Program-made: the position numbers and the translations under genes
In this document: positions 19,175 to 27,139 of the stretch, piece by piece
Layout of the letters: every line of letters starts with the position of its first letter
How positions within the stretch are numbered: position 1 is the first letter of the stretch
Notes under the pieces: model-generated
Seen by the model: only the letters and a program-made list of their open reading frames with translations
Databases searched by the model: none
What the model was told of the DNA's origin: nothing
Source: Spirochaetia bacterium
GTDB taxonomy: Bacteria; Spirochaetota; UBA4802; UBA5550
Length of the DNA: 64,000 nt
Direction: 5' to 3'
Assembly (NCBI GenBank): GCA_009885955.1
Contig: VFJS01000003.1
Coordinates: 83,086 to 147,085 of the forward strand

Positions 19175-20905
19175 ATGAAAAGAAAAGCGTTATTATTCAT
19201 ACTATCAATACTAATTTTTTCAACATGCGATACAACCCTTCAGCCGACAACACATGATAACCCCTTTGACAGAGGGGGGGATGCTTACCAGCAAATATCT
19301 GCAACAATTTCACCTTTAAATGGGGCAGTGAATATAGGACCGGGTTCAAATATTATAATTACCTTCAACCAGGCAGTAGACCCCACAGGCTGGACAGTTA
19401 TTATTGATGGCACTACTTATACGTCAGGTTCCTTTGATGTTACAGGAAAAATATTGACCATAACCCCTTCTGCAATATTTTTAAGAAATAAAAATATAAC
19501 CGTTATCCTGGATGGTTTTAAAAATACCAGTTCAGGGAGCGTTGGCGAATTTTCATATACAAGTTTATCATTTACCACAGCACAGAACCCGACTGCCACA
19601 TCGAGCCCAATGTCAAATCAGACCGGTGTTGCCATCGATTCCAATTTTGTCATCGGTTTTAGCGAGGCTATGAATCAGACGAATTCATGGAGCGTAAACC
19701 TCAATGGCACTGTTTTCGATAAGAATTCCCCTGGGATATCATGGAGCGGGAACGATTTAACCATAAATCCTTCTTTTATCTATGGAAGAAGCTCTACTGT
19801 TTCTGCGACCTTAACAGGATTTACTGCCGCGGTTGATAATGCATCTTATGCAGGTACATCAACGCTTTCATTTGGGACAATTGGCCTGCCAACGGCAATA
19901 TTCTCTCCATCAAACGTTTCAACAGGAGTATCCCCTGATTCCAACATAGTTATCACCTTCAGTGAAGCCATGAATCAGACGAATTCATGGATTGTGAATG
20001 CAAACGGGACACTCTATGACAAAACATCGCCTCAAATTTCATGGAGCGGGAATGCTTTAACGATTAATCCTGCGTCAAATTTTACAAAAGGAAGTTCGAT
20101 AGTGGTCATTTTATCCGGTTTTACAGCCCAGCTTGATGGTGGGGCACTTGGCGGAACAACAACTTCCTCATTTAAAGTACCACTTTCAGTCACATATAAT
20201 GGGAATGGCAATACCGGCGGCAGTGTGCCAATTGACAGCACGGATTATTTAATTGGGGATACTGTTACAGTTTTAGGCAATACCGGAAACCTTGTAAAAA
20301 CCGGTTATGAATTGGCAGGTTGGAATACCCAGGCTGATGGTAATGGGACAACAACTCCTATTGGTGGAACATTTTCAATCGGTACTGCTGATGTATTATT
20401 GTATGCTTTATGGACAAGGGTCTACGCACTGAGAGAAACAGGCCCGGCCGGCGGATTGATTTTTTATGATAAAGGGAGTTATTCCAATGGCTGGAGGTAT
20501 CTGGAAGCAGCTCCAAGTGATGTGAGTACAAATGCTGAATGGGGATGTACGAATGTAACGATCATTGGAGCAGATGGTGCTGCAATAGGAACTGGAAATC
20601 AAAATACTATTGATATTGAAGCTGTTTGTTCAACATCTGGTACGGCTGCTGATTTGTGTGCTAACTATAGTTATGGAGGCTATAGTGACTGGTTTCTTCC
20701 ATCTAAAGATGAGCTAAATCAGATATTTATAAACCTAAAGAGTTATGGCGTTGGTGGGTTAGGTGAGGCTATATATTTGAGTTCATCGGAGTACAGTTCT
20801 GGCTATGCTTGGGGCCAGGTTTTTGGTGTTGGCAATAACTATGGTATACAGTACAGCTACAATAAAAGTTTTACTGAAAGGGTGCGTGCTATTCGAGCTT
20901 TTTAA
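19175..20905 (+). CDS. Lipoprotein with three Big_5 domains, InlB-type repeat and Lcl_C/DUF1566 domain
   Basis: The 576-residue surface lipoprotein has a lipobox FSTC (C18). Three Ig-like Big_5 domains span about 40-330, each with a SP..G...DSNIVITFSEAMN-type motif. A List_Bact_rpt/InlB B-repeat follows at about 335-410 (VTYNGNGNTGG, AGWNTQADGNG, LYALWT). The C-terminal DUF1566/Lcl_C module (415-576) contains GPAGGLIFYDKG, GYSDWFLPSKDELN and RVRAIRAF. This combination is common in spirochaete lipoproteins. AAAGGTGA before the ATG at 19175 fixes the start 15 codons inside the open frame. Domains 2 and 3 are 300 nt apart and share near-identical stretches. Confidence 0.87.
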   Translation: MKRKALLFILSILIFSTCDTTLQPTTHDNPFDRGGDAYQQISATISPLNGAVNIGPGSNIIITFNQAVDPTGWTVIIDGTTYTSGSFDVTGKILTITPSAIFLRNKNITVILDGFKNTSSGSVGEFSYTSLSFTTAQNPTATSSPMSNQTGVAIDSNFVIGFSEAMNQTNSWSVNLNGTVFDKNSPGISWSGNDLTINPSFIYGRSSTVSATLTGFTAAVDNASYAGTSTLSFGTIGLPTAIFSPSNVSTGVSPDSNIVITFSEAMNQTNSWIVNANGTLYDKTSPQISWSGNALTINPASNFTKGSSIVVILSGFTAQLDGGALGGTTTSSFKVPLSVTYNGNGNTGGSVPIDSTDYLIGDTVTVLGNTGNLVKTGYELAGWNTQADGNGTTTPIGGTFSIGTADVLLYALWTRVYALRETGPAGGLIFYDKGSYSNGWRYLEAAPSDVSTNAEWGCTNVTIIGADGAAIGTGNQNTIDIEAVCSTSGTAADLCANYSYGGYSDWFLPSKDELNQIFINLKSYGVGGLGEAIYLSSSEYSSGYAWGQVFGVGNNYGIQYSYNKSFTERVRAIRAF

Positions 20906-20960
20906 TGAAGTTTAAGATCAATACTAAAATAGATTCTAAAAAATAATATTGGAGATACTT

Positions 20961-21680
20961 ATGAAAATCATTGAATGTCTAAAAAATATTTTAAAAGATA
21001 AAACAAATATTCAAATCATAATTGCAATTATTACCCTCGTAGTTGCAATATTCACTCTTGGATTTGCATTTTACGTTTATAACAAAAGTTATTTTTTTAG
21101 TTATAAATCAGAGGCAGTATCCTTGCTCTCTGTGGAGGACTACTATAGTCTTCAACAGTATGCCAATAAACACATCGATAAGAATAAAAATGAATCTGAT
21201 GCCAAGTATGCCTATAATCTCATTGATCGTCGTATAGAAGTTCTCATCGCAAATTTATTTAGCAAAGATGAGACAGTAAGGGTAAATTCTCTTCATCACT
21301 TAAAAATGATTGTTGAGGCATTGTTTGATAATGAGGATTCTTCAAAAAAAGAAAACCGGAAAAATAAATTTAAAGAAAGGTTCAAAAAACATTTTATAAA
21401 TGTCTGTTCAGATTATAATGATGAATTATTTCGAAATTTAAGAACAAACTGCTTAAGCTGTGGTGTATATAATGTGTCTACAATTTTATCATTAATTGAA
21501 TCAGAAATTAAAATAGAAAATTTAGATAAAATAAAAAAGGGAGATATAATAGTCAAAATTTTAAAGGATAATTTAAAAGATGAAAAATTCAAACCTTTTC
21601 GTAAAGCACTTTATGATGAAATTAAAGATATAAACAAGACGCCGATATGGAATAATTTATTAGATGTTTTAAAAAAATGA
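20961..21680 (+). CDS. Hypothetical protein with N-terminal membrane helix
   Basis: A 239-residue protein with one transmembrane helix (about 18-40, IIIAIITLVVAIFTLGFAFYVY) followed by a soluble, Lys/Asn-rich helical domain facing the cytosol or periplasm. Pairs of amphipathic helices (for example VRVNSLHHLKMIVEALFDN) recall HEAT-like repeats, but no family is recognised. GGAG precedes the ATG at 20961. Its AT-rich codon use is clearly different from the metabolic genes, and it neighbours a toxin-antitoxin pair, which suggests an acquired segment. Confidence 0.6.
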   Translation: MKIIECLKNILKDKTNIQIIIAIITLVVAIFTLGFAFYVYNKSYFFSYKSEAVSLLSVEDYYSLQQYANKHIDKNKNESDAKYAYNLIDRRIEVLIANLFSKDETVRVNSLHHLKMIVEALFDNEDSSKKENRKNKFKERFKKHFINVCSDYNDELFRNLRTNCLSCGVYNVSTILSLIESEIKIENLDKIKKGDIIVKILKDNLKDEKFKPFRKALYDEIKDINKTPIWNNLLDVLKK

Positions 21681-21699
21681 GATTAAGAGAAATTTGGAT

Positions 21700-22038
21700 T
21701 TAAATTGGTAGTCGCGATATATACTTCAAAACATCATCAATGGTAATATCATAGTTTGGCAAGATTTTATCCCTTTCATGTTTATGGTGGGGATAGGTAA
21801 TAATTTCTTTATGATGCGGCGAATTATCCCATCTGATAATGAAATCGCCATTAGCTTTTTGCCAGTGAAAAGAATATTTTCTATCGAATTCATCTGAATA
21901 TTCTTTAATGAATAGCCGGGTATCATCAGACAATTCTGCTTCGATTTTAATAAAAAAACCAGTTTTGAAAATACGAAAATCCTGAATAGTATATTTTCTT
22001 ATGATTCCGGAGGCATCAAGAGATTTGATAATTTCCAT
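21700..22038 (-). CDS. TumE-family (DUF6516) toxin-like protein
   Basis: This 112-residue protein resembles the DUF6516/TumE toxin family: YTIQDFRIFKTGFFIKIEA, RKYSFHWQKANGDFIIRWDN and the histidine-rich PHHKEIITYPHHKH region typical of these small presumed ribonucleases. It is encoded second in a minus-strand pair and overlaps the upstream antitoxin-like gene by 23 nt, the standard gene order for type II systems. The AT-rich base composition suggests horizontal transfer. Activity is inferred from family and arrangement. Confidence 0.78.
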   Translation of the reverse strand: MEIIKSLDASGIIRKYTIQDFRIFKTGFFIKIEAELSDDTRLFIKEYSDEFDRKYSFHWQKANGDFIIRWDNSPHHKEIITYPHHKHERDKILPNYDITIDDVLKYISRLPI

Positions 22039-22282
22039 TTATTATATCGTTCTTTTCTGATATCAATTCCTTGAAACTGTTGTCATATGCTTTCCATTCC
22101 AGGTAATCATCCCAATGGCCAAAATTTTCTAATTTTTCGGTATTGATTATTTTTTCAAATTCTTCAAAGGACATTTTATATTTTGTCTTCATGAGCCCGA
22201 TTCTGTCCTCCACTTTATGCAGTTCATATAAGAGGTTCGTATAATATAAGTCTTTAATGTTTTCACTGTGAATGATTACCAT
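22016..22282 (-). CDS. Antitoxin-like partner of the TumE-family protein
   Basis: An 88-residue helical, acidic protein. The segment YKMSFEEFEKII followed by HWDDYLEWKAYDNSFKELISE is the pattern seen in small proteins encoded immediately upstream of DUF6516 toxins. There is no membrane segment or clear helix-turn-helix. It overlaps the toxin gene by 23 nt and has AAAGGCAG before its ATG. A good promoter (22313-22341) lies about 30 nt upstream. Confidence 0.72.
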   Translation of the reverse strand: MVIIHSENIKDLYYTNLLYELHKVEDRIGLMKTKYKMSFEEFEKIINTEKLENFGHWDDYLEWKAYDNSFKELISEKNDIINGNYQIS

Positions 22283-22312
22283 AAAACTGCCTTTCCAAAA
22301 AATATTGTTTAT

Positions 22313-22341
22313 GATATAGATAAAATTTAATTTATAGTCAA
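22313..22341 (-). promoter_or_regulatory. Promoter of the toxin-antitoxin operon
   Basis: On the minus strand TTGACT (22341-22336) is followed after exactly 17 nt by TATATC (22318-22313). The predicted transcript start is about 24 nt before the antitoxin ATG at 22282. No clear operator dyad overlaps it. Confidence 0.55.
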
Positions 22342-22401
22342 GTGAAAATTAATAATATTATGAGGAATAAATTATTCTTAGAATGAAAATGATGAACCAG
22401 C

Positions 22402-22442
22402 AATCAAGCTAATCCTTAAATCATGAAAATCATGGTTCCGAC
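22402..22442. repeat. GTCTGAACC element, half copy
   Basis: AATCAAGCTAATCCTTAAAT and CATGGTTCCGACAG match the right arm of the element at 18954-19127 with few differences. No inverse partner is seen within 150 bp. Confidence 0.75.
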
Positions 22443-22588
22443 AGATGAAGGAATTAAGTATAATAGAAGAACAATGAAATACTATGTGTAAATTAATTAT
22501 CCTTCAGGCGCAGGAATTTCTATTATACTTTGTTTTTATATGAATTATGAGCCTTGAACTGATAATCCAAAACTCATAATTCAGCCTG

Positions 22589-22993
22589 TCAATCCCTCTG
22601 GCAGAGCTCCACGAGAATCCCGCCTGTGGACTTTGGATGGAGAAAGGCGATCTTTGCCCCGCCCGCACCGATCCTCGGTGCCTCGTCGATGAGCTTCACC
22701 CCTTTCTCCTTCAGCTCTTTTAGTGCCTCTTCGATGTTCTCCACCCTGAAGGCTATATGCTGCATCCCTTCGCCTTTTTTTTCTATGTACTTGGCAACTG
22801 GCCCGTCGGGCGAGGTGGACTGGAGAAGTTCAACCTCGCTCTCTCCCACGGGGAAGAATGCAGTGGTGACCTTCTGCTCTTCCACGGTCTCGGCCCCTTC
22901 AAAATGGAGGCCCAGGATATCAACCCAGAATTTTTTTCCCTCATCGATGCTGTTTACGGCTATGCCCAGATGGTCAATTTTTAGAATTTTCAT
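22589..22993 (-). CDS. mce: Methylmalonyl-CoA epimerase
   Basis: A 134-residue vicinal-oxygen-chelate enzyme that interconverts the (S) and (R) forms of methylmalonyl-CoA, linking the carboxyltransferase to the mutase. The fold is recognisable from KIDHLGIAVNSIDEGKKFW (metal His), the FPVGESEVELLQ segment (metal Glu), GEGMQHIAFRVENIEEAL and the C-terminal ILVELCQ (metal Glu). Full family length. AAGGAG stands 6 nt before the ATG. It is transcribed divergently from the carboxyltransferase operon; their shared 464-bp spacer holds the operator and a repeat element. Confidence 0.95.
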   Translation of the reverse strand: MKILKIDHLGIAVNSIDEGKKFWVDILGLHFEGAETVEEQKVTTAFFPVGESEVELLQSTSPDGPVAKYIEKKGEGMQHIAFRVENIEEALKELKEKGVKLIDEAPRIGAGGAKIAFLHPKSTGGILVELCQRD

Positions 22994-23042
22994 TTTATAC
23001 TCCTTTTAATATGAAAGTTGTAAATACTCAGTTTAAATATTT

Positions 23043-23151
23043 GCTCACGGATTTACGCGGATATTCACGGATTATTTTATTATGTTCGATACAAGAAGCT
23101 TACCTACTAACTTCATTTTTTATCTGTGTTCATCCGTGCCAATCCGTGAGC
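23043..23151. repeat. CACGGATT foldback element, copy 2 (complete)
   Basis: The left end is GCTCACGGATTTACGCGGAT and the right end is CATCCGTG...AATCCGTGAGC. The terminal 11 bases are perfect inverse complements. Same family as 10877-11016 and about 109 bp long. Confidence 0.85.
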
Positions 23152-23202
23152 AATTTTTTGTTAATTGTCAAGTAAAGTTTTTCATTTCTGCCTATAATGT
23201 GA

Positions 23203-23231
23203 TTGACAAAGGGCCATTTTAATTTTATATT
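23203..23231 (+). promoter_or_regulatory. Sigma70-type promoter of the carboxyltransferase operon
   Basis: TTGACA (23203-23208), a spacer of exactly 17 nt, then TATATT (23226-23231). It is near consensus. The -10 box overlaps the first two bases of the 28-bp palindromic site at 23230-23257, so protein binding there would block initiation. Confidence 0.7.
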
Positions 23232-23257
23232 GTATTATTGTTGATACAAATATACAA
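23230..23257 (+). promoter_or_regulatory. Putative operator of the carboxyltransferase operon
   Basis: The first 20 bases are TTGTATTATTGTTGATACAA, a dyad with one mismatch, followed by ATATACAA. It is identical to the minus-strand site at 13580-13553 except for base 7. It overlaps the promoter -10 and start region. The two sites flank the two halves of one pathway, so a common repressor is the simplest reading. Confidence 0.75.
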
Positions 23258-23457
23258 ATTTTATTTCCCGGCATAATATTGTAAAGTAAAATTTTATTGC
23301 CGGTTCATGCTTTTGTAATATTTTCAGGGAATTATTTTTAACCGGAATTTTATTAACTTGACAGTTTTATCAACCTTATAAAAAAATTATTCATCGGGGC
23401 CTTTTTCCATCAACGGCCTGAATTACAATTTCAACTCACAGAAGTGGGAGATAGATT

Positions 23458-25008
23458 ATGAAAGATAAAAAGCAGCACCTCTCCTCCTTGATCAAGGAGG
23501 CAAAATTGGGCGGCGGCCAGGATAAAATCGACAAACTGCATGCCAAAAACTGCCTTACGGCAAGGGAGCGAATCGAACACCTTCTCGACAAGGGAAGCTT
23601 TGAGGAATTCGACATGTTCAAGCAGCACCGCTGCCGCGATTTCGGCATGGAGGACAAGCAGTTCCTTGGAGACGGCGTTGTCGTGGGCCACGGCACCGTT
23701 GACGGCCGGGTGGTCTGCGTTTTTTCCTATGACTCTACCGTTTTCGGCGGGTCCCTTTCCGAGACCATGGCTGAGAAGATATGCAAGACCGTGGAACTGG
23801 CTGCGAAAATAGGCGCACCGGTAGTCGGATTCAATGATTCCGGCGGAGCAAGGATCCAGGAAGGCATTGAGAGCCTTGCAGGCTATGCAGATATATTTTT
23901 AAGAAACGTCATGTATTCCGGCGTGGTGCCGCAGATTTCAGGGATGTTCGGGCCCTGCGCCGGCGGCGCTGTATATTCCCCTGCGCTCACCGACTTCAAT
24001 ATCATGGTGAAGGGAACAGGAACCATGTTTATCACCGGGCCGAAGGTTGTTGAATCGGTCACCGGCGAAAAGATTTCCTCCGAGGATCTCGGCGGAGCCG
24101 ATGTCCATAACAAAAGGTCGGGCGTGGCCCACTTTGAGGCATCATCGGATCAGGATGCCATAGGGCAGATTAAACGGCTGCTCTCCTTTCTCCCGTCAAA
24201 CAACATGGAGGATGCGCCTCTCGTTGAGACAGACGACCAGGCCGACAGGAAAATACCGCAGCTCGACGCCCTCATACCCGAGAGCCCCAATCAGCCCTAC
24301 GACATGATGGATGCCATTCTCCCGATACTCGATAACAATGATTTTATGGAAGTCCAGGCCTGCTATGCCATGAATATGATCGTGGGTTTCGGCCGCCTCT
24401 ACGGCAGGACAGTGGGCATCGTTGCAAACCAGCCCAATGTAATGGCCGGCGTCATCGACATTAACGCATCGGTAAAGGCCGCGCGTTTTGTACGGTTCTG
24501 TGACGCCTTCAATATCCCCATTGTAACTTTTGTCGATGTACCCGGTTTCATGCCCGGCACCGTGCAGGAATTCAACGGGATCATCAGGCACGGGGCAAAA
24601 CTCATCTATGCCTATGCCGAGGCCACGGTGCCCAAGCTGACGGTCATAACCAGGAAGGCATACGGCGGCGCCTACTGCGTCATGAGCTCGAAACATATGA
24701 GGGGCGACATCAATTACGCATGGCCGACAGCAGAGATCTCGGTTATGGGGCCCAGCGGCGCAATCGAGATTGTCTTTAACAAGGAGATAAAAGAGGCCCC
24801 TGCCGACAAGAAGGCAGAGATAACAAGTAAGAAGATTGAGGAATATACCGAGAAGTTTGCCAACCCCTACAGGGCTGCAGGCAGGGGTTACATTGATGAT
24901 GTTATCCTCCCCGGCTCAACCAGGTTCAGGCTCATACGGGCTCTTGAGATGCTGCAGACAAAGAGCGATAAGAATCCTCTGAAAAAGCACGGGAATATCC
25001 CGTTATAA
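23458..25008 (+). CDS. mmdA: Methylmalonyl-CoA decarboxylase / propionyl-CoA carboxylase carboxyltransferase subunit
   Basis: A 516-residue biotin-dependent carboxyltransferase moving CO2 between biotin and propionyl-/methylmalonyl-CoA. Both crotonase-like halves are present: the N-terminal half has [20 protein letters not shown] and [16 protein letters not shown], the C-terminal half has [29 protein letters not shown] and [14 protein letters not shown]. Length is typical of MmdA/PccB. The following OadG-like and separate biotin-carrier genes favour a sodium-pumping decarboxylase or transcarboxylase over a propionyl-CoA carboxylase with a fused alpha subunit. No membrane beta subunit (MmdB) is in the window. 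GGGAG precedes the ATG. Confidence 0.93.
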   Translation: MKDKKQHLSSLIKEAKLGGGQDKIDKLHAKNCLTARERIEHLLDKGSFEEFDMFKQHRCRDFGMEDKQFLGDGVVVGHGTVDGRVVCVFSYDSTVFGGSLSETMAEKICKTVELAAKIGAPVVGFNDSGGARIQEGIESLAGYADIFLRNVMYSGVVPQISGMFGPCAGGAVYSPALTDFNIMVKGTGTMFITGPKVVESVTGEKISSEDLGGADVHNKRSGVAHFEASSDQDAIGQIKRLLSFLPSNNMEDAPLVETDDQADRKIPQLDALIPESPNQPYDMMDAILPILDNNDFMEVQACYAMNMIVGFGRLYGRTVGIVANQPNVMAGVIDINASVKAARFVRFCDAFNIPIVTFVDVPGFMPGTVQEFNGIIRHGAKLIYAYAEATVPKLTVITRKAYGGAYCVMSSKHMRGDINYAWPTAEISVMGPSGAIEIVFNKEIKEAPADKKAEITSKKIEEYTEKFANPYRAAGRGYIDDVILPGSTRFRLIRALEMLQTKSDKNPLKKHGNIPL

Positions 25009-25020
25009 GGCAGGTGGAAA

Positions 25021-25377
25021 ATGGATTGTCTATCATATAAATGCGGCAGCGCTTTCGGCCACGCGGGTTTCATCATACTCGGGGCCGTGGCGCTTGTCAT
25101 CGGGATCGCGGCCATTGTCGTGGCCCTTCTGGCGCTCAGAAAGAGCTTCGGAGGATCCTTCAGGCCGGCCGCAGAGAAGTCCCGCGGAACAAAATCCCCG
25201 GTACTGGAACAAACGGTAAAAGCGGCAGGTACTGAGACAGGAGAAGCGGCAGCGGCCATAGGCCTGGCGCTCGCAATGGTTAAGATAAAAAACAGCTCAA
25301 GGCAGATCACTGTCAAACGGGTATACAGGTCGGGATGGAAGGAGTCCCTCCGTTCCGGGGCCATGGACAGGTTATAG
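25021..25377 (+). CDS. OadG/MmdD-like small membrane subunit
   Basis: A 118-residue protein with one N-terminal transmembrane helix (about 15-40, IILGAVALVIGIAAIVVALLAL), a Pro/Lys linker, and a C-terminal EAAAAIGLALAMVKIK...W segment like the end of oxaloacetate decarboxylase gamma or methylmalonyl-CoA decarboxylase delta subunits. Such subunits tether the carboxyltransferase and biotin carrier to the membrane pump. It starts 12 nt after the carboxyltransferase stop with AGGTGG before the ATG. The family match is by pattern and position, as these proteins are poorly conserved. Confidence 0.75.
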   Translation: MDCLSYKCGSAFGHAGFIILGAVALVIGIAAIVVALLALRKSFGGSFRPAAEKSRGTKSPVLEQTVKAAGTETGEAAAAIGLALAMVKIKNSSRQITVKRVYRSGWKESLRSGAMDRL

Positions 25378-25412
25378 ACTGGCGGTTTATCATAAATAAT
25401 CAGAGGTTAACA

Positions 25413-25892
25413 ATGGACATATTTAATTTCAATATTAACAGCAACCCCTATGAAGTAAAGATTCATTCAATTTCCGGGAGGAACGCCTCGGTAGAGGTTA
25501 ACGGTGTGAAGTACGACGTTGACATGAAGGATGATTTTGACGTTGATATGTCTTCCTCGGTCCCTGTGCAGAAACCGGTTGTCCAGAAGAGCCAGGTTCA
25601 GCCTGCACAAAAGGTCCAGGAGCAGAAGAAAGCGCCTGAGACGGTTCAGAAACAGCAGGCCCCGGCGCAGAAGGCTGGCGGAGCAAAGACAATCGTATCC
25701 CCCATGCCCGGGCAGGTCTTCAAGGTTCTTGTGGCCGAAGGCGATTCTATAAAATCGGGCGACATTGTGGTGACCATTGAGGCCATGAAAATGGAGAACC
25801 AGATCCGCTCCACCATGGACGGGACAGTGACAAAGGTCCATGTAAAGGAAGGAGATGTTCTCGCCGAAGGGGCGCCGCTGGTTTCTCTGTAA
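25413..25892 (+). CDS. Biotin carboxyl carrier protein (MmdC/OadA-C-like)
   Basis: A 159-residue carrier. An N-terminal domain (1-50, EVKIHSISGRNASVEVNG) is joined by a Pro/Gln/Lys/Ala-rich flexible linker (about 52-90) to a biotinyl domain (91-159) with EAMKM; K126 is the biotin attachment site. It carries carboxyl groups between the membrane decarboxylase or partner and the carboxyltransferase. The frame is open 26 codons upstream, overlapping the OadG-like gene, but AGAGG before ATG 25413 and the family-like N-terminus set the start. The biotin ligase follows on the same strand. Confidence 0.93.
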   Translation: MDIFNFNINSNPYEVKIHSISGRNASVEVNGVKYDVDMKDDFDVDMSSSVPVQKPVVQKSQVQPAQKVQEQKKAPETVQKQQAPAQKAGGAKTIVSPMPGQVFKVLVAEGDSIKSGDIVVTIEAMKMENQIRSTMDGTVTKVHVKEGDVLAEGAPLVSL

Positions 25893-25902
25893 CTAATACA
25901 AA

Positions 25903-26098
25903 ATGCCCTCACCCCCGGCCCCTCTCCCGGAATAGGGAGAGGGGAGCGAGTAAATCAAATTTATGGATTGTATACTATGGAAATTTGTAAAATTGCCGGT
26001 ATAAACTTTAACAAGAATTGATAAAATATTTGGATTTTTTTATAAACAGAAGCCCTCGCCCTATTGGGAGAGGGCGCGCAGAGCGCGGGTGAGGGCAT
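25903..26098. repeat. GCCCTCACCC foldback element, copy B (complete)
   Basis: The reverse complement of copy A (9755-9872): half one (25903-25946) has CTCTCCCGGAATAGGGAGAG, and half two (about 26050-26098) has CTATTGGGAG and GCGCGCAGAGCGCGGGTGAG. The central spacer is about 100 bp against about 25 bp in copy A. The right end contains the GTG used as the start of the biotin ligase gene. Confidence 0.88.
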
Positions 26099-26910
26099 CG
26101 AATCGATCCTTCGACGGAGAGCTCCTCCTCCCCGATACCATACGGAAAGGGTTGGCCACGAAAATTCTCGGCCGGAAAGAAATTTACCATTACACCGATA
26201 TTGATTCCACCAATGACAGGGCCGATACCCTTGCTGCCGGGGGCGCGCCTGAGGGGACCCTTGTCATAGCCGAATCGCAGACTTCCGGCAGGGGGCGGCA
26301 TGGAAGAAAATGGCTCTCTCCGGCAGGGGAGGGTATTTATCTGTCCCTTATCCTCAGGCCCGGAATATCAATGCATGAATCACAGAAAATCACACTCATA
26401 TCTGCTGTTGCCGCTGCACTCGCCGTAAAAAAAATTTATCATGGCGGCCTCATCATAAAATGGCCCAATGACATCCTTATCAATAAAAAAAAACTTGCCG
26501 GGATACTTACAACAATGATCAGCAGCGGGAAAACGCCTGATTATGTCATCATGGGTATGGGGATGAATGTTAATACAAGAGAAGAATCAATGCCCCTGGA
26601 GATTAGGGATATAGCCACCTCGCTACGCATTGAGACAGGCAGAGCATGGAGCCGCAGCCTCATTGTCCGTGAATTTCTGGTTTTTTTTGAATACTACTAT
26701 GACCTGCTTTTGAAGGGCGAATCGGCGCTCCTTATTGATACATGGAAGGATTTATCAGGACTTATGGGGAGAAGGGTGACTGTGGACCTGATGGAAAGTG
26801 GATATAACGGGACAATAATCGGTATAGACAGAGAGGGATTTCTCCTTCTCAGGGATGACGAAGGGTTAGTGCAGAGAATAGTATCAGGAGAAATTGTTAA
26901 AATCTATTAA
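26089..26910 (+). CDS. birA: Biotin-protein ligase (no HTH domain)
   Basis: A 273-residue biotin-[acetyl-CoA-carboxylase] ligase that biotinylates carrier lysines such as the one encoded just upstream. The catalytic core has DSTNDRA, the biotinyl-AMP loop SGRGRHGRKW, IKWPNDILIN, GMGMNVN and a C-terminal SH3-like domain ending VSGEIVKIY. The N-terminal DNA-binding domain is absent. The only start in frame ahead of the core is GTG 26089, inside the terminal sequence of a repeat element; TTG near 26149 is the next option. The repeat insertion may have removed an original 5' end. No good ribosome binding site is visible. Confidence 0.92.
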   Translation: MRASNRSFDGELLLPDTIRKGLATKILGRKEIYHYTDIDSTNDRADTLAAGGAPEGTLVIAESQTSGRGRHGRKWLSPAGEGIYLSLILRPGISMHESQKITLISAVAAALAVKKIYHGGLIIKWPNDILINKKKLAGILTTMISSGKTPDYVIMGMGMNVNTREESMPLEIRDIATSLRIETGRAWSRSLIVREFLVFFEYYYDLLLKGESALLIDTWKDLSGLMGRRVTVDLMESGYNGTIIGIDREGFLLLRDDEGLVQRIVSGEIVKIY

Positions 26911-27139
26911 TTCAGCAGGTATGAAAAAACAATAAAATTCATATTCAAAATAAAATTATTTAGATTAGTACATTCAGCAGACGATAATGGCAACAAGCGG
27001 ATAAATGCAGATTCCCGTTGAGAGAATAAAGCGTTTTTTAAAAATATCTGTTTTTTTATCGATTTAATATAAAATTATTAGTAATATGAGCACCAGTTCT
27101 TTACATTTGACATGAAAATTAGGTCTGATGTGATATTTT

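Larger units (their letters stand above)
22283..22588. other. Intergenic with promoter and several inverted repeats
   Basis: These 306 bp between the toxin-antitoxin pair and the epimerase contain no gene. They hold the promoter at 22313-22341, one GTCTGAACC half-element (22402-22442), a perfect 13-bp inverted repeat (22456-22468 with 22518-22530, AAGTATAATAGAA) and a second 10-bp inverted repeat (GAATTATGAG near 22541-22582) just downstream of the epimerase stop. Confidence 0.65.
22994..23457. other. Intergenic: repeat element, promoter and operator of the carboxyltransferase operon
   Basis: The 464 bp contain no gene. They hold a complete CACGGATT foldback element (23043-23151), a strong promoter (23203-23231), the 28-bp palindromic site (23230-23257) and a leader of about 220 nt. 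A second TTGACA (23358-23363) lacks a convincing -10. Confidence 0.65.
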
